A DNA stretch of 64,000 nucleotides from Microbacterium sp. SSM24 (lineage in GTDB: Bacteria; Actinomycetota; Actinomycetes; Actinomycetales; Microbacteriaceae): positions 682,001-746,000 of the forward strand of contig NZ_JAPDNQ010000002.1 of assembly GCF_025989145.1 (NCBI RefSeq), given 5' to 3'. A program made the position numbers and the translations under genes. Below are positions 15,936-24,958 of the stretch, one piece after another (positions within the stretch are counted from its first letter, which is position 1; each line of letters begins with the position of its first letter). The notes beneath the pieces were generated by a model. That model searched no databases. It saw only the letters and a program-made list of their open reading frames with translations, and was not told the origin of the DNA.

Positions 15936-16739
15936 ATGGCACGTGAGACCCCGCGCCGCTCGAAAGGCCGCCGTAGCCCCTGGGCCGCCGCAGCGCTCAT
16001 CGGCATCGGCCTCCTGATCACCGGTGGCGTGTACGCCGGTGCAACCGCGGCTGTCGCCGCCACCAGCACCGAGTCGACGGTCGTCAGCGCCTCGACCGTC
16101 GAGGACGGCGAGAAGCTCTTCCAGGCGAACTGCGCCACCTGTCACGGCCTCGACGTGCAGGGCACCGACGACGGCCCGTCGCTCTACGGCGTCGGCGAGC
16201 TCGCGGTGCACTTCCAGATGAGCACCGGTCGCATGCCGCTGCAGATGCAGGGACCGCAGGCACCGCAGAAGCCCGCCCAGTTCACCGACGAGCAGATCGC
16301 GGCGATCGGCGCCTACATCCAGAGCATCGCGCCCGGGCCCACCTTCCCCGACCCCGAGGTTCTCGACGGCGAAGGCAACGCCGGCGAGGGCGGCGAGCTG
16401 TTCCGCATCAACTGCGCGATGTGCCACAACGTGGCCGGCGCCGGCGGTGCGCTCACCGAGGGCAAGTACGCTCCGGCGCTCTACCAGACCTCGCCCCTCA
16501 ACATGTACGCGGCCATGGTCACGGGTCCGCAGAACATGCCGGTCTTCAACGACATGACGCTGACGACCGAGGAGAAGCGCGACATCATCAGCTACCTGCT
16601 CTTCCTGCAGGACACCACGTCGCCCGGTGGCTTCACCCTGGGCTCGCTCGGCCCCGTCTCCGAGGGCCTCTTCATCTGGATCTTCGGCATCGGTTCGCTG
16701 ATCGCCGTCACCGTGTGGATCACGGCGAAATCCAACTGA
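15936..16739 (+). CDS. qcrC: Diheme cytochrome c subunit of the bcc complex
   Basis: A 267-residue protein. An N-terminal membrane anchor (about 16-42) is followed by two class I cytochrome c domains with heme motifs CATCH (66-70) and CAMCH (160-164). A C-terminal span (about 244-263) closes the protein. Fused diheme QcrC is the actinobacterial cytochrome cc that passes electrons from the Rieske centre straight to CuA of the oxidase, replacing soluble cytochrome c. It lies 20 bases after ctaE and 34 before qcrA. Confidence 0.96.
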   Translation: MARETPRRSKGRRSPWAAAALIGIGLLITGGVYAGATAAVAATSTESTVVSASTVEDGEKLFQANCATCHGLDVQGTDDGPSLYGVGELAVHFQMSTGRMPLQMQGPQAPQKPAQFTDEQIAAIGAYIQSIAPGPTFPDPEVLDGEGNAGEGGELFRINCAMCHNVAGAGGALTEGKYAPALYQTSPLNMYAAMVTGPQNMPVFNDMTLTTEEKRDIISYLLFLQDTTSPGGFTLGSLGPVSEGLFIWIFGIGSLIAVTVWITAKSN

Positions 16740-16773
16740 ACCCACTGACACGCAAGAACTGACGAGGAGCAGC

Positions 16774-17853
16774 ATGGCACACGAGGACGACCCGCTCGAG
16801 CACGAGAGGGCTTCCTGGAAGCCCTCCCCCGGGCTCGCCGTGGCGGTCACCGACCCGGTGCAGCATCCGGAGCTCCCGCCGCATCGCGAGCGGATCACCG
16901 ACCAGGACCCGGCCGCCATGCAGCGTGCCGTGCGAACGGTCTACACGCTCTTCTACGTCTCGGTCGCGGGCAGCATCTGGGCGGTCGCCGCCTACATGCT
17001 GTTCCCGATCGAGAGCGGCCGGATGATCGACATCCGCAACAACAACCTCTTCATCGGCCTCGGCATCGCCCTCGCCCTGCTCGCGATCGGCATCGGCGCG
17101 ATCCACTGGTCCAAGGCGATCATGTCCGACAAGGAGTTCGTCGAGCCCCGGCACGCGACCCGCGGACGCGACACGACGCGCGAGGCGGCGATCCAGGCCT
17201 TCGCCGACGCGAACGAGGAGTCCGGCTTCGGGCGCCGCACGATGATCCGCAACTCGCTGATCGCGGCGATCGTCGCCTCGGTCGCCCCGGCCATCGTCCT
17301 CTTCCGCGGGCTCGCGCCCGAGAACACGCCGGATCACCCCAACGGGGGCGACCCGGTGTACCTCCTGAGCCACACCATGTGGAAGGAGGGCACGCGCCTG
17401 GCGCACGACCCGAGCGGCGAGCCGATCCGCGCCGCCGACGTCACCCTCGGCTCTGCCGTGCACGTGATCCCCGCAGACCTCGCCGACATCCCGCACAGCG
17501 ACGGCTACCTCGAGCAGAAGGCCAAGGCCATCGTGCTCCTCATGCGCCTGCTCCCCGAGCAGCTGACCGAGGCGCCCGACAAGGCCGACTGGTCGTACGA
17601 CGGCATCGTGGCGTACTCCAAGGTCTGCACGCACGTCGGCTGCCCGGTGGCCCTGTACGAGCAGCAGACGCACCACCTGCTCTGCCCCTGCCACCAGTCG
17701 CAGTTCGACGTCACGGATGCCGCGAAGGTCATCTTCGGGCCTGCCGCGCGTCCGCTGCCGCAGCTGCCGATCACCGTTGACGACGAGGGTTACCTGATCG
17801 CGCGCAGCGACTTCACCGAACCCGTCGGCCCGAGCTTCTGGGAGCGTCACTGA
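16774..17853 (+). CDS. qcrA: Rieske iron-sulfur subunit of the bcc complex
   Basis: A 359-residue protein with three N-terminal spans (about 50-75, 88-110, 163-183), the actinobacterial form rather than the single-span type. The C-terminal Rieske fold carries the 2Fe-2S ligands: CTHVGC (C285, H287) and CPCHQSQFD (C304-H307), with C290 and C306 positioned for the stabilising disulfide. It takes electrons from menaquinol. GAGGAGC gives a good ribosome site. The gene ends two bases before the qcrB ATG. Confidence 0.96.
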   Translation: MAHEDDPLEHERASWKPSPGLAVAVTDPVQHPELPPHRERITDQDPAAMQRAVRTVYTLFYVSVAGSIWAVAAYMLFPIESGRMIDIRNNNLFIGLGIALALLAIGIGAIHWSKAIMSDKEFVEPRHATRGRDTTREAAIQAFADANEESGFGRRTMIRNSLIAAIVASVAPAIVLFRGLAPENTPDHPNGGDPVYLLSHTMWKEGTRLAHDPSGEPIRAADVTLGSAVHVIPADLADIPHSDGYLEQKAKAIVLLMRLLPEQLTEAPDKADWSYDGIVAYSKVCTHVGCPVALYEQQTHHLLCPCHQSQFDVTDAAKVIFGPAARPLPQLPITVDDEGYLIARSDFTEPVGPSFWERH

Positions 17854-17855
17854 CC

Positions 17856-19715
17856 ATGACCACCACCCATCCCGTCGAGAACCTGACGCAGGAGCCGGCG
17901 TCGTATGCGGGGCCCGTGGCTCCCGCGCCCCGCGACAAGCCGCTCGGCGGTCGCTTCGTCGGCGCCGCGTCGAATTACATCGACGAGCGCACGAGCCTGT
18001 CCGGCTTCGTCAAGGAACTCGGTCGCAAGATCTTCCCCGACCACTGGTCCTTCATGCTCGGCGAGATCGCTCTGTGGAGCTTCGTCGTCGTGCTCCTCAC
18101 GGGCACGTTCCTGACGTTCTTCTTCCAGGCGTCGATGGTCGAGACCCACTACCACGGTGCCTACCTCCCGATGCGCGGCATCGAGATGTCGGCGGCGATG
18201 GCCTCGACGCTCGAGATCTCGTTCGACCTGCGCGGTGGTCTGCTGGTGCGTCAGATGCACCACTGGGCGGCTCTCGTGTTCGTTGCGGGCATCGGCGTCC
18301 ACATGCTGCGCGTCTTCTTCACCGGAGCGTTCCGCAAGCCGCGCGAACTCAACTGGGTGATCGGCTTCATCCTCTTCATCCTCGCGATGGGTGAGGGCTT
18401 CACCGGCTACTCGCTCCCCGACGACGTGCTCTCGGGCAACGGCCTGCGCATCATCGACGGCATGGTCAAGGGCATCCCGCTGATCGGCACCTGGACCTCG
18501 TTCCTGCTGTTCGGCGGCGAGTTCCCCGGCACCGCGATCGTCGGGCGCCTGTACTCCCTCCACATCCTGCTGCTCCCCGCGATCCTGGTGGGTCTGCTCG
18601 TCCTCCACCTCATGCTTATGGTGATCAACAAGCACACCCAGTTCGCCGGTGCCGGGCGCACCAACAGTGTCGTGGTCGGCTACCCGATGATGCCGGTCTA
18701 CATGTCGAAGATGGGCGGGTTCCTGTTCATCACGTTCGGGTTCATCGCGCTCATCGCGGCCCTGTTCACGATCAACCCGATCTGGAACTACGGCCCGTAC
18801 GACCCGTCACCGGTCTCGGCGGGCACGCAGCCTGACTGGTACATCGGCTTCGCGGACGGCGCGCTGCGCCTCATCCCGCCGGGCTGGGAGATCGTGTTCC
18901 TCGACCACACCTGGTCGTTCAACATCCTCGTTCCGCTCGTCGGCTTGGGCGTGTTCATCGTGCTCGTCCTGATCTACCCCTTCATCGAGGCGTGGGTCAC
19001 GGGCGACAAGCGCGAGCACCACATCGCCGAGCGTCCCCGCAACGCCGCCACGCGCACGGCCATCGGCGCCGCCGGCGTGACCTTCTACGCGGTGCTGTGG
19101 GCGGCGGCAGCGTCGGACATCATCGCGACGCACTTCTGGCTCACGATGGAGGGCGTCATCCACACCCTCCAGGCGCTGCTGTTCGTCGGCCCGGTGATCG
19201 CCTACTTCGTCACCAAGCGCATGTGCATCGCGCTGCAGAAGAAGGACCGCGAGATCGCGCTCCACGGCTACGAGTCCGGTCGCATCGTCCGGCTGCCCGG
19301 CGGCGAGTACATCGAGGTCCACCAGCCCGTGGACGAGTACGAGCGCTACAAGCTCGTCGAGTTCGGCACCTACGAGCCCCTCGTGGTCCGTCCGAACTCC
19401 AAGGGCCGGATCCCGTGGCACGAGAACGTGCGCGCGGCGATCTCGCGCTGGTTCTTCGAGGACCGCCTCTCCCCCGTCACCCAGTCCGAGCTCGACGCGG
19501 CGCTGGCCCACCAGCACCACGCGCTCGATCACATCGCGACCGAGGAGGACGCCGAGCTGCAGGGTGCGCACGAGCGCGCCGGCGTTCCGGATGCTCCCCA
19601 CAAGCCGATCGACGACGGTCGCAACTCCGAGACGGCCGTCCGCCCGTCGAACATCATCGTGCCCGAGGACGGCCAGAAGAAGCCCCGAAACCGCGAGAAG
19701 GAGGGCGGCCAGTAG
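17856..19715 (+). CDS. qcrB: Cytochrome b subunit of the bcc complex
   Basis: A 619-residue membrane protein. The heme-b bundle includes LLVRQMHHWAALVFVAGI and GEGFTGYSLPDD; LYSLHILLLPAIL is the fourth-helix segment, followed by the quinol-site and C-terminal spans. About 120 residues at the C-terminus form a charged, His-rich cytoplasmic tail (HQHHALDH region) as in other actinobacterial QcrB. It houses the menaquinol oxidation and reduction sites. ATG overlaps the qcrA region closely (TGACC-ATG). Last gene of the operon before a hairpin. Confidence 0.96.
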   Translation: MTTTHPVENLTQEPASYAGPVAPAPRDKPLGGRFVGAASNYIDERTSLSGFVKELGRKIFPDHWSFMLGEIALWSFVVVLLTGTFLTFFFQASMVETHYHGAYLPMRGIEMSAAMASTLEISFDLRGGLLVRQMHHWAALVFVAGIGVHMLRVFFTGAFRKPRELNWVIGFILFILAMGEGFTGYSLPDDVLSGNGLRIIDGMVKGIPLIGTWTSFLLFGGEFPGTAIVGRLYSLHILLLPAILVGLLVLHLMLMVINKHTQFAGAGRTNSVVVGYPMMPVYMSKMGGFLFITFGFIALIAALFTINPIWNYGPYDPSPVSAGTQPDWYIGFADGALRLIPPGWEIVFLDHTWSFNILVPLVGLGVFIVLVLIYPFIEAWVTGDKREHHIAERPRNAATRTAIGAAGVTFYAVLWAAAASDIIATHFWLTMEGVIHTLQALLFVGPVIAYFVTKRMCIALQKKDREIALHGYESGRIVRLPGGEYIEVHQPVDEYERYKLVEFGTYEPLVVRPNSKGRIPWHENVRAAISRWFFEDRLSPVTQSELDAALAHQHHALDHIATEEDAELQGAHERAGVPDAPHKPIDDGRNSETAVRPSNIIVPEDGQKKPRNREKEGGQ

Positions 19716-19733
19716 GTCGCCACGCGGTTCGAC

Positions 19734-19782
19734 CGGATGCCTCGGCACCAAGCCCCTCACGGGCGCGGCGCCGGGGCATCCG
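19734..19782 (+). terminator. Hairpin after qcrB
   Basis: CGGATGCCTCGGC (19734-19746) pairs with GCCGGGGCATCCG (19770-19782) with a single G-T wobble, followed by TCTTGT. It starts 18 bases after the qcrB stop. The arms are built from the GGATGCC/GGCATCC word that is frequent throughout this window. Confidence 0.55.
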
Positions 19783-19880
19783 TCTTGTGGACTGCGAGGC
19801 GTGATGCAGCGCGAGCGGGAACGGCAGGAATGCGCTGAGGCGTGACCGACACCGCGACTGCCCGGGCTGCGACCACGCCG

Positions 19881-19886
19881 TAGCGT
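19881..19886 (+). promoter_or_regulatory. -10 box of leaderless rhodanese gene
   Basis: TAGCGT, then GGACGTC, then the ATG at 19894. It also argues against the in-frame GTG at 19885, which would lie inside the box. Confidence 0.5.
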
Positions 19887-19893
19887 GGACGTC

Positions 19894-20322
19894 ATGACCT
19901 CAGCATCGGACTACTTCGCCGCCAAGCTCTCGCTCGAGACCGACGCCTCCGACGTGTACGCAGCGCAGAAGGCGGGTGAGCGCTTCGTGCTCGTCGACGT
20001 CCGCAGCGATGAGGGATGGGCGCAGGGGCGCATCACGGGTGCGGTCCACATGCCGCACGCCGAGATCGCGGCGCGAGCGCCCGAAGAGCTCGACCCTTCC
20101 ATCCCGGTCGTGGTGTATTGCTGGAGCCCCGGATGCAACGGCGGCGCGAAGGGAGCTCTCGCCTTCGCGAAGCTGGGCTACAGCGTCAAGGAGATGATCG
20201 GCGGCTACGAGTACTGGATCCGCGAGGGCCAGCCGATCGAGAACGACGAGGGCGCGCTCCCCCGCACGTTCGACGACCAGGTGATGGTCGTCCGCCAAGA
20301 GGTCGTGCGTGGCGGTTCCTGA
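19894..20322 (+). CDS. Rhodanese-like sulfurtransferase
   Basis: A 142-residue single-domain rhodanese. LVDVRSDEGWAQGRITGAVH is the N-terminal CH2A-like motif and C76 in VVYCWSPGCNG is the catalytic persulfide cysteine. C81 follows within the loop. Such proteins move sulfane sulfur or detoxify cyanide; the physiological acceptor is unknown. The C-terminal 15 codons (20271-20315) are repeated exactly 84 bases downstream, in frame beyond the present stop, so the 3' end was remodelled by a local duplication. Confidence 0.9.
   Translation: MTSASDYFAAKLSLETDASDVYAAQKAGERFVLVDVRSDEGWAQGRITGAVHMPHAEIAARAPEELDPSIPVVVYCWSPGCNGGAKGALAFAKLGYSVKEMIGGYEYWIREGQPIENDEGALPRTFDDQVMVVRQEVVRGGS
20271..20315 (+). 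repeat. 45-bp direct repeat, copy 1 (rhodanese C-terminus)
   Basis: Identical over 45 bases to 20355-20399. It encodes the end of the rhodanese protein (DDQVMVVRQEVVRGG) just before the stop codon at 20320-20322. Confidence 0.9.
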
Positions 20323-20354
20323 GTGCCGCGCCGAAGGGGCGGCGTATCGAAGGA

Positions 20355-20399
20355 CGACGACCAGGTGATGGTCGTCCGCCAAGAGGTCGTGCGTGGCGG
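20355..20399 (+). repeat. 45-bp direct repeat, copy 2
   Basis: Exact copy of 20271-20315 at an offset of 84 bases, a multiple of three, and it too is followed by an in-frame TGA (20401-20403). A further 11-base fragment of the same unit (TGATGGTCGTC) follows immediately. This lies in the gap before the convergent PP2C gene. Confidence 0.9.
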
Positions 20400-20409
20400 C
20401 TGATGGTCG

Positions 20410-21222
20410 TCAGGCCGACTCGAGCCCCTCGGTGAAGCGTGCGGCTGCGGCGCCGTAGAACGACGTGTCAGGGCGCGCTGAGAAGCTCACCGCTTCGCCG
20501 ACCTCGATGTCGCAGACCACCACCGTGACGTTATCCCGCGTGCCGGCCTCGAGCGCCCGTGCGACAGCATCCGCCGCGGCCTCGGACGCGCTGCGTCCGG
20601 TGACGGCCTCGGCGATGTCCTCGTGCGGCACGTAGTCGCTCAGTCCGTCGCTGCAGAGCACCCAGCGATCACCCGCACGGGCCTCGTGCTCAGCGACCAT
20701 CACCCGATCGCGTTCGCCGCCGCTCAGCGACGCGGTGATGAGATTGCGGCGGGGATGGGATGCCGCATCCTGCGCCGTCACGAGGCCCCGGTCAACGAGC
20801 GCCTGCACATACGAGTCGTCACGGGTCTGCTGCGTCAGGACGCCGTCGCGCAGGAGATATGCGCGGGAGTCGCCGGTGTGGGCGAGGAGCAGGGTGTCGG
20901 TCTCGGAGACGAACACGCCGGTGAAGGTCGTCGCCATGCCGCTGAGCGACGGATCCCGCTCCACGTGCGCGCGCAGGTCCCAGTTCGCGTGGCGCACACT
21001 CACCGCCAGCGTCTCGGGATCGACGGTGCCGACGCGCCCCGCCGCCAGTCGATGCGCGAACGCCGCAGACGCCAGGTCACCCGCGGGGCCGCCTCCGACC
21101 CCGTCGGCGACCGCACCGCCCCAGGGCGCCGTGAACGCGGCATCCTGATTCACGGCGCGATGGACGCCGGTGTCGGAGACGGCAGCGGAGCGCAGCCGTA
21201 CGCGCGAAGGCCTCAGCGGCAC
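20410..21222 (-). CDS. PP2C-type Ser/Thr protein phosphatase
   Basis: A 270-residue metal-dependent phosphatase. Motifs in order are SDTGVHRAVNQDA (16-28), VADGVGGGPAGD (38-49, metal-binding DG), GMATTFTGV, HTGDSRAYLLRDG, CSDGLSDY and DNVTVVV near the C-terminus. These are the conserved PP2C/PstP motifs that bind two Mn or Mg ions. A likely substrate set is proteins phosphorylated by PASTA kinases such as the one at 57208 (inference). The GTG at 21222 lies two bases after the ctaF stop. No membrane span is present, unlike PstP. Confidence 0.92.
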   Translation of the reverse strand: MPLRPSRVRLRSAAVSDTGVHRAVNQDAAFTAPWGGAVADGVGGGPAGDLASAAFAHRLAAGRVGTVDPETLAVSVRHANWDLRAHVERDPSLSGMATTFTGVFVSETDTLLLAHTGDSRAYLLRDGVLTQQTRDDSYVQALVDRGLVTAQDAASHPRRNLITASLSGGERDRVMVAEHEARAGDRWVLCSDGLSDYVPHEDIAEAVTGRSASEAAADAVARALEAGTRDNVTVVVCDIEVGEAVSFSARPDTSFYGAAAARFTEGLESA

Positions 21223-21224
21223 GA

Positions 21225-21659
21225 TCAGCGCGCGAAGTACCCGCGGTAGTACTCGTACACCCAGCCGACGATCGCCACGACGAACACGCCCACGCCGATC
21301 GGCACCATCCAGGCGCCGACCGCGAGGCCGATCATCGCCAGTGCCGCGGAGAACGCGAGCACGATGGGCCACCACGACCACGGGCTGAACTCGCCCAGTT
21401 CGGGGTCGCCGTCGTCGATGTCGGAGGTCAGGACGTCTTCGGGAAGCTCGCCGCCCTGCGCCTTGTGCACGCGGCCGATGTAAAACGCGATGAGGGCGCC
21501 CATGAGCGCGGTGAACAGCAGCGCGACGCTGCCGACCCACTCGATCGCGTTCACGACCGGCAGCTGCGGGTGCGCGAGGATGTTCCAGGTCGTGTACACG
21601 ACCGCCATCAGCACGAAGAACGCGCTGAGGAGCCACCAGAGTCCGGTGTTGGTGCGCAC
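21225..21659 (-). CDS. ctaF: Cytochrome c oxidase subunit 4 (actinobacterial CtaF)
   Basis: A 144-residue protein with two N-terminal and two C-terminal hydrophobic spans around an acidic loop (LPEDVLTSDIDDGDPELGEF). FSPWSWWPIVLAFSAAL and the YEYYRGYFAR end are characteristic of the actinobacterial subunit IV family, an accessory subunit of the bcc-aa3 supercomplex. GTG follows the ctaD TAA directly (TAAGTG). Confidence 0.92.
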   Translation of the reverse strand: MRTNTGLWWLLSAFFVLMAVVYTTWNILAHPQLPVVNAIEWVGSVALLFTALMGALIAFYIGRVHKAQGGELPEDVLTSDIDDGDPELGEFSPWSWWPIVLAFSAALAMIGLAVGAWMVPIGVGVFVVAIVGWVYEYYRGYFAR

Positions 21660-23423
21660 TTACTTCACCTCTCCCTCGGCGAGGTCGACGACCGGGGCTT
21701 CGGGTGCATCCTTCGCAGGACCGACGCCGACGGGGATCCCCGCCTCGGGGTGGTTGAGGTCGAACGCCGGACGCTCGCTGCGGATGCGCGGGATCGACGT
21801 GAAGTTGTGCCGGGGCGGGGGGCACGAAGTCGCCCACTCGAGCGACGCGCCGTAGCCCCACGGGTCGTTCACCGTCACGCGAGGCGCCTTGCGGGCGGTG
21901 ATCCACACGTTGAAGAGGAACGGGATCATGGATGCGCCGAGGAGGATCGCACCCACCGTGGAGACCTGGTTCTGCCACGTCCAGCCATCAGCAGCCGAGT
22001 AGTCGGCGTAGCGGCGGACCATGCCGTCGACACCCAGCCAGTGCTGGATGAGGAAGGTCATGTGGAAGCCGATGAACAGCATCCAGAAATGCACGATGCC
22101 CAGACGCTCGTTGAGCATCTTGCCCGTCCACTTCGGCCACCAGAAGTAGAAGCCGGAGAACATCGCGAACACCACCGTGCCGAACACCACGTAGTGGAAG
22201 TGGGCGACGACGAAGTACGAGTCGGACAGCGCGAAGTCCAGCGGCGGCGATGCGAGGATCACGCCGGTCAGACCACCGAACACGAACGACACGAGGAAGC
22301 CGAGCGCGAAGACCATCGGGGTCTCGAACGTCACCGAGCCGCGCCACATCGTGCCGATCCAGTTGAAGATCTTCACGCCCGTCGGCACGGCGATGAGCAT
22401 CGTCATCACGGCGAAGAACGGCAGGAGCACGGCACCCGTCACGTACATGTGGTGAGCCCACACGGCCACCGACAGCGCGGCGATCGCGATCGTCGCGTAG
22501 ACCAGCGTCTTGTACCCGAAGATCGGCTTGCGGCTGAAGACCGGGAGCACCTCGGAGATGATGCCGAAGAACGGCAGCGCGATGATGTACACCTCTGGGT
22601 GCCCGAAGAACCAGAACAGGTGCTGCCACAGCAGCACACCGCCGTTGGCCGGGTCGTAGATGTGAGCGCCGAGCACGCGGTCCGCCGCGGCGGCGAGGAT
22701 GGCGGCGGCGAGGATCGGGAACGCCATCAGGATCAGGATGCTGGTGACCAGCGTGTTCCACGAGAAGATCGGCATGCGCCACATGGTCATGCCCGGCGCA
22801 CGCATCGTGATGATCGTGGTGATGAAGTTCACCGCGCCGAGGATCGTTCCGAAACCGCTCATGCCGAGGCCGAGCATCCAGAGGTTTCCTCCGACACCTG
22901 GCGAGAAGGTCGCATTCGCGAGCGGCTGATAGGCGAACCAGCCGAATGCGGCGGCACCCTGCGGGGTCAGGAAGCCCGCGACGGCGATGGTCGAACCGAA
23001 GAGGAACAGCCAGAAGGCGAAGGCGTTCAGACGCGGGAAGGCGACGTCGGGCGCGCCGATCTGCAGCGGCAGGATCGCGTTCGCGAAGCCCGCGAACAGC
23101 GGTGTCGCGAACATCAGCAGCATGATCGTGCCGTGCATCGTGAACAGCTGGTTGTACTGCTCCTTGGTCGGGATGAGCTGCATCCCGGGCTCGAAGAGCT
23201 CGGCGCGGATGATCAGCGCCATGACTCCACCGAGGAGGAAGAAGATCACCGACGAGATGAGGTACAGGTAGCCGATCGTCTTGTGGTCGGTCGAGGTGAC
23301 CCACTTGACGATGATGTTGCCCTTCTGCTCGACGCGCGAAGCGCTGAGCAGAGCTGCCTGGCGAGGCGGCAGGGTGGTCGGGCGACCCTGCGTCTTCTCC
23401 TGAAGCGGAAGCGTCGTCGCCAT
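21660..23423 (-). CDS. ctaD: Cytochrome c oxidase subunit I
   Basis: A 587-residue heme-copper oxidase core. It has about 12 spans and the invariant segments [19 protein letters not shown] (heme a ligand region), [19 protein letters not shown] (CuB ligand and Tyr cross-link), [11 protein letters not shown] (CuB His pair) and [19 protein letters not shown] (heme a3 and heme a ligands). It is the site of oxygen reduction and proton pumping. The gene lies two bases after ctaC; ctaC-ctaD-ctaF form one operon. Confidence 0.97.
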   Translation of the reverse strand: MATTLPLQEKTQGRPTTLPPRQAALLSASRVEQKGNIIVKWVTSTDHKTIGYLYLISSVIFFLLGGVMALIIRAELFEPGMQLIPTKEQYNQLFTMHGTIMLLMFATPLFAGFANAILPLQIGAPDVAFPRLNAFAFWLFLFGSTIAVAGFLTPQGAAAFGWFAYQPLANATFSPGVGGNLWMLGLGMSGFGTILGAVNFITTIITMRAPGMTMWRMPIFSWNTLVTSILILMAFPILAAAILAAAADRVLGAHIYDPANGGVLLWQHLFWFFGHPEVYIIALPFFGIISEVLPVFSRKPIFGYKTLVYATIAIAALSVAVWAHHMYVTGAVLLPFFAVMTMLIAVPTGVKIFNWIGTMWRGSVTFETPMVFALGFLVSFVFGGLTGVILASPPLDFALSDSYFVVAHFHYVVFGTVVFAMFSGFYFWWPKWTGKMLNERLGIVHFWMLFIGFHMTFLIQHWLGVDGMVRRYADYSAADGWTWQNQVSTVGAILLGASMIPFLFNVWITARKAPRVTVNDPWGYGASLEWATSCPPPRHNFTSIPRIRSERPAFDLNHPEAGIPVGVGPAKDAPEAPVVDLAEGEVK

Positions 23424-23425
23424 GA

Positions 23426-24319
23426 TCAGTTGTCTCCCTCTTCGTCTTCAGGCGTACCGCCGGTGCCGGGCAGATTCTGCAGCCGGTCGTACTCGTCGTT
23501 GATGTCGCCCGTCTGACCGGCCTCGCGGAGGGTGTCGAGGTACTCCTCGTACTCCGACGCGCTCACGACCTTGACGTTGAACAGCATCATCGAGTGGTAC
23601 TCGCCGCAGAGCTCGGCGCACTTGCCGGCGTACTCGCCCTCACGGGTCGGGGTGAAGGACCAGTAGTTGTCCCGCCCGATGTACATGTCTTTCTTGTACA
23701 GGAAGTCGATGATCCAGAACGAGTGGATCACGTCGCGCGACTGGAGCTTGATCTTCACCGTCTGGTCGACCGGGAGCACCAGCGTGGGCAGCTCGCTCGT
23801 GATGTTGCCCTCGTCGTCGGTCTGCGCCTGGACACCCATCGTCCAGACCGTCTCGTCGTCGGACGCGCCGTCGTACTGGAAGTCCCAGGACCACTGCTTG
23901 CCGATCGCGACGATCGACACATCCGGGTCTTCCGTCTGCGTCTCGAGCGTCGTCTGGTCGCGCGCGGTGAAGGCGAAGAATCCGATCACCAGGATGAGGG
24001 GGACGATCGTGTAGAAGATCTCGATCGGCATGTTGTAGCGCAGCTGCACCGGCAGGCCGACCTGGCCCTTGCGGCGACGGTAGGCGATCGCCGCCCAGCC
24101 CATCAGGCCCCACGTGATCACGCCGACGGCGAGGAGCACGATCCACGAGTTGACCCACAGACCGGCGACCATGTCGGTGTGGTTCGTGGCGGGCGTGCCG
24201 TCTTCGACGAAGCCCGGGAGGAAGCCGTGCAGCTCGGTCGGGGTGCACCCGGCGAGTACTGCGGCCGTAGCGATCCCGACGGGAAGGACGGCCCAGCGGA
24301 TTCGACGTTTCGAGGGCAC
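23426..24319 (-). CDS. ctaC: Cytochrome c oxidase subunit II, lipoprotein form
   Basis: A 297-residue protein. A signal peptide ends in the lipobox LAGC (about 22-25), two spans follow (about 50-75, 100-120), and a periplasmic-side cupredoxin domain carries the CuA ligands in [14 protein letters not shown] near residue 230. It accepts electrons from the QcrC heme. The GTG at 24319 follows AAAGGTG; a TAGACT -10 lies at 24356-24361. Confidence 0.96.
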   Translation of the reverse strand: MPSKRRIRWAVLPVGIATAAVLAGCTPTELHGFLPGFVEDGTPATNHTDMVAGLWVNSWIVLLAVGVITWGLMGWAAIAYRRRKGQVGLPVQLRYNMPIEIFYTIVPLILVIGFFAFTARDQTTLETQTEDPDVSIVAIGKQWSWDFQYDGASDDETVWTMGVQAQTDDEGNITSELPTLVLPVDQTVKIKLQSRDVIHSFWIIDFLYKKDMYIGRDNYWSFTPTREGEYAGKCAELCGEYHSMMLFNVKVVSASEYEEYLDTLREAGQTGDINDEYDRLQNLPGTGGTPEDEEGDN

Positions 24320-24355
24320 AATGCACCTTTCCGGGTCGTGAGAAGAACTCTTGCC

Positions 24356-24361
24356 AGTCTA
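24356..24361 (-). promoter_or_regulatory. -10 box of the ctaC-ctaD-ctaF operon
   Basis: TAGACT on the minus strand, 36 bases before the ctaC GTG, so unlike many neighbours this transcript has a short leader with a ribosome site (AAAGGTG). Confidence 0.45.
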
Positions 24362-24420
24362 GGGCAAGCATCCAGGCGATTCAGGCCAACCGCCCAGCTT
24401 CCAACGAGTCCGCATCGGGG

Positions 24421-24459
24421 AAAAACCGCAGGCCCGGGCACTCCGAGGAGTGCACCGGG
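24421..24459 (-). terminator. Intrinsic terminator after erpA
   Basis: GCACTCC (24438-24444) pairs with GGAGTGC (24447-24453), extended past one bulged A by CCCGG/CCGGG. On the minus strand the stem is followed by a TTTTT run (24421-24425). This is one of the two best Rho-independent terminators in the window. Confidence 0.8.
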
Positions 24460-24480
24460 CCCGGTGGAAATCGGTTCGGA

Positions 24481-24846
24481 TCAGTGGAAGCTGTCGCCGC
24501 ATGCGCAGCTGCCGGCCGCGTTCGGGTTGTCGATCGTGAAGCCCTGCTCCGAGATCGTGTCCTTGAAGTCGATGGTGGCGCCGTCGAGGTAAGGAACGCT
24601 CATGTCGTCGATGATCACCTCGACGCCGTCGAAGTCGACGGCTTTGTCGCCGTCGAGGTACCGCTCGTCGAAGTAGAGCTGGTAGATCAGGCCGCTGCAT
24701 CCGCCGGGCTGGACGGCCACGCGAAGGCGCAGATCGTCACGACCCTCCTGCGTGAGAAGGCTCTTCACCTTGAGCGATGCGGCATCGGTCAGCAGGACGC
24801 CGTGCTCGCGAACGGGCTGGTCGGTCGACAGTGCGGTGTCGGTCAT
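24481..24846 (-). CDS. erpA: A-type iron-sulfur carrier (ErpA/HesB/IscA-like)
   Basis: A 121-residue protein with the three conserved cysteines of A-type carriers: C50 in GGCSG, and C114 and C116 in SCACGDSF. It delivers Fe-S clusters to target enzymes, fitting its position between two Fe-dependent respiratory blocks. The ATG has a GGAGGAG site and a TAGAAT -10 at 24889-24894. A strong terminator follows, so it is monocistronic. Confidence 0.93.
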   Translation of the reverse strand: MTDTALSTDQPVREHGVLLTDAASLKVKSLLTQEGRDDLRLRVAVQPGGCSGLIYQLYFDERYLDGDKAVDFDGVEVIIDDMSVPYLDGATIDFKDTISEQGFTIDNPNAAGSCACGDSFH

Positions 24847-24888
24847 GGCACTCCTCCGGACGGGCCGCGATCGCGGCGGGATGCTGCG

Positions 24889-24894
24889 ATTCTA
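24889..24894 (-). promoter_or_regulatory. -10 box of erpA
   Basis: TAGAAT on the minus strand, 42 bases ahead of the ATG. A normal leadered promoter. Confidence 0.45.
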
Positions 24895-24917
24895 CCCGGG
24901 TTCGCCGGGAACCGGCT

Positions 24918-24947
24918 CCGAGCGGGGCGTGTCCCCGCCCCGCTCGG
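24918..24947 (-). terminator. Hairpin after the M20 peptidase gene
   Basis: CCGAGCGGGGC (24918-24928) pairs perfectly with GCCCCGCTCGG (24937-24947) around an eight-base loop, ending 11 bases past the peptidase stop. There is no T-run. Confidence 0.6.
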
Positions 24948-24958
24948 GTGCGGCCCGG

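Noticed and set aside
20271..20399. Direct repeat as an insertion-sequence target duplication
   Set aside because: Forty-five bases is too long for a usual target duplication, the 39 bases between copies contain no transposase or inverted ends, and the offset is a multiple of three.
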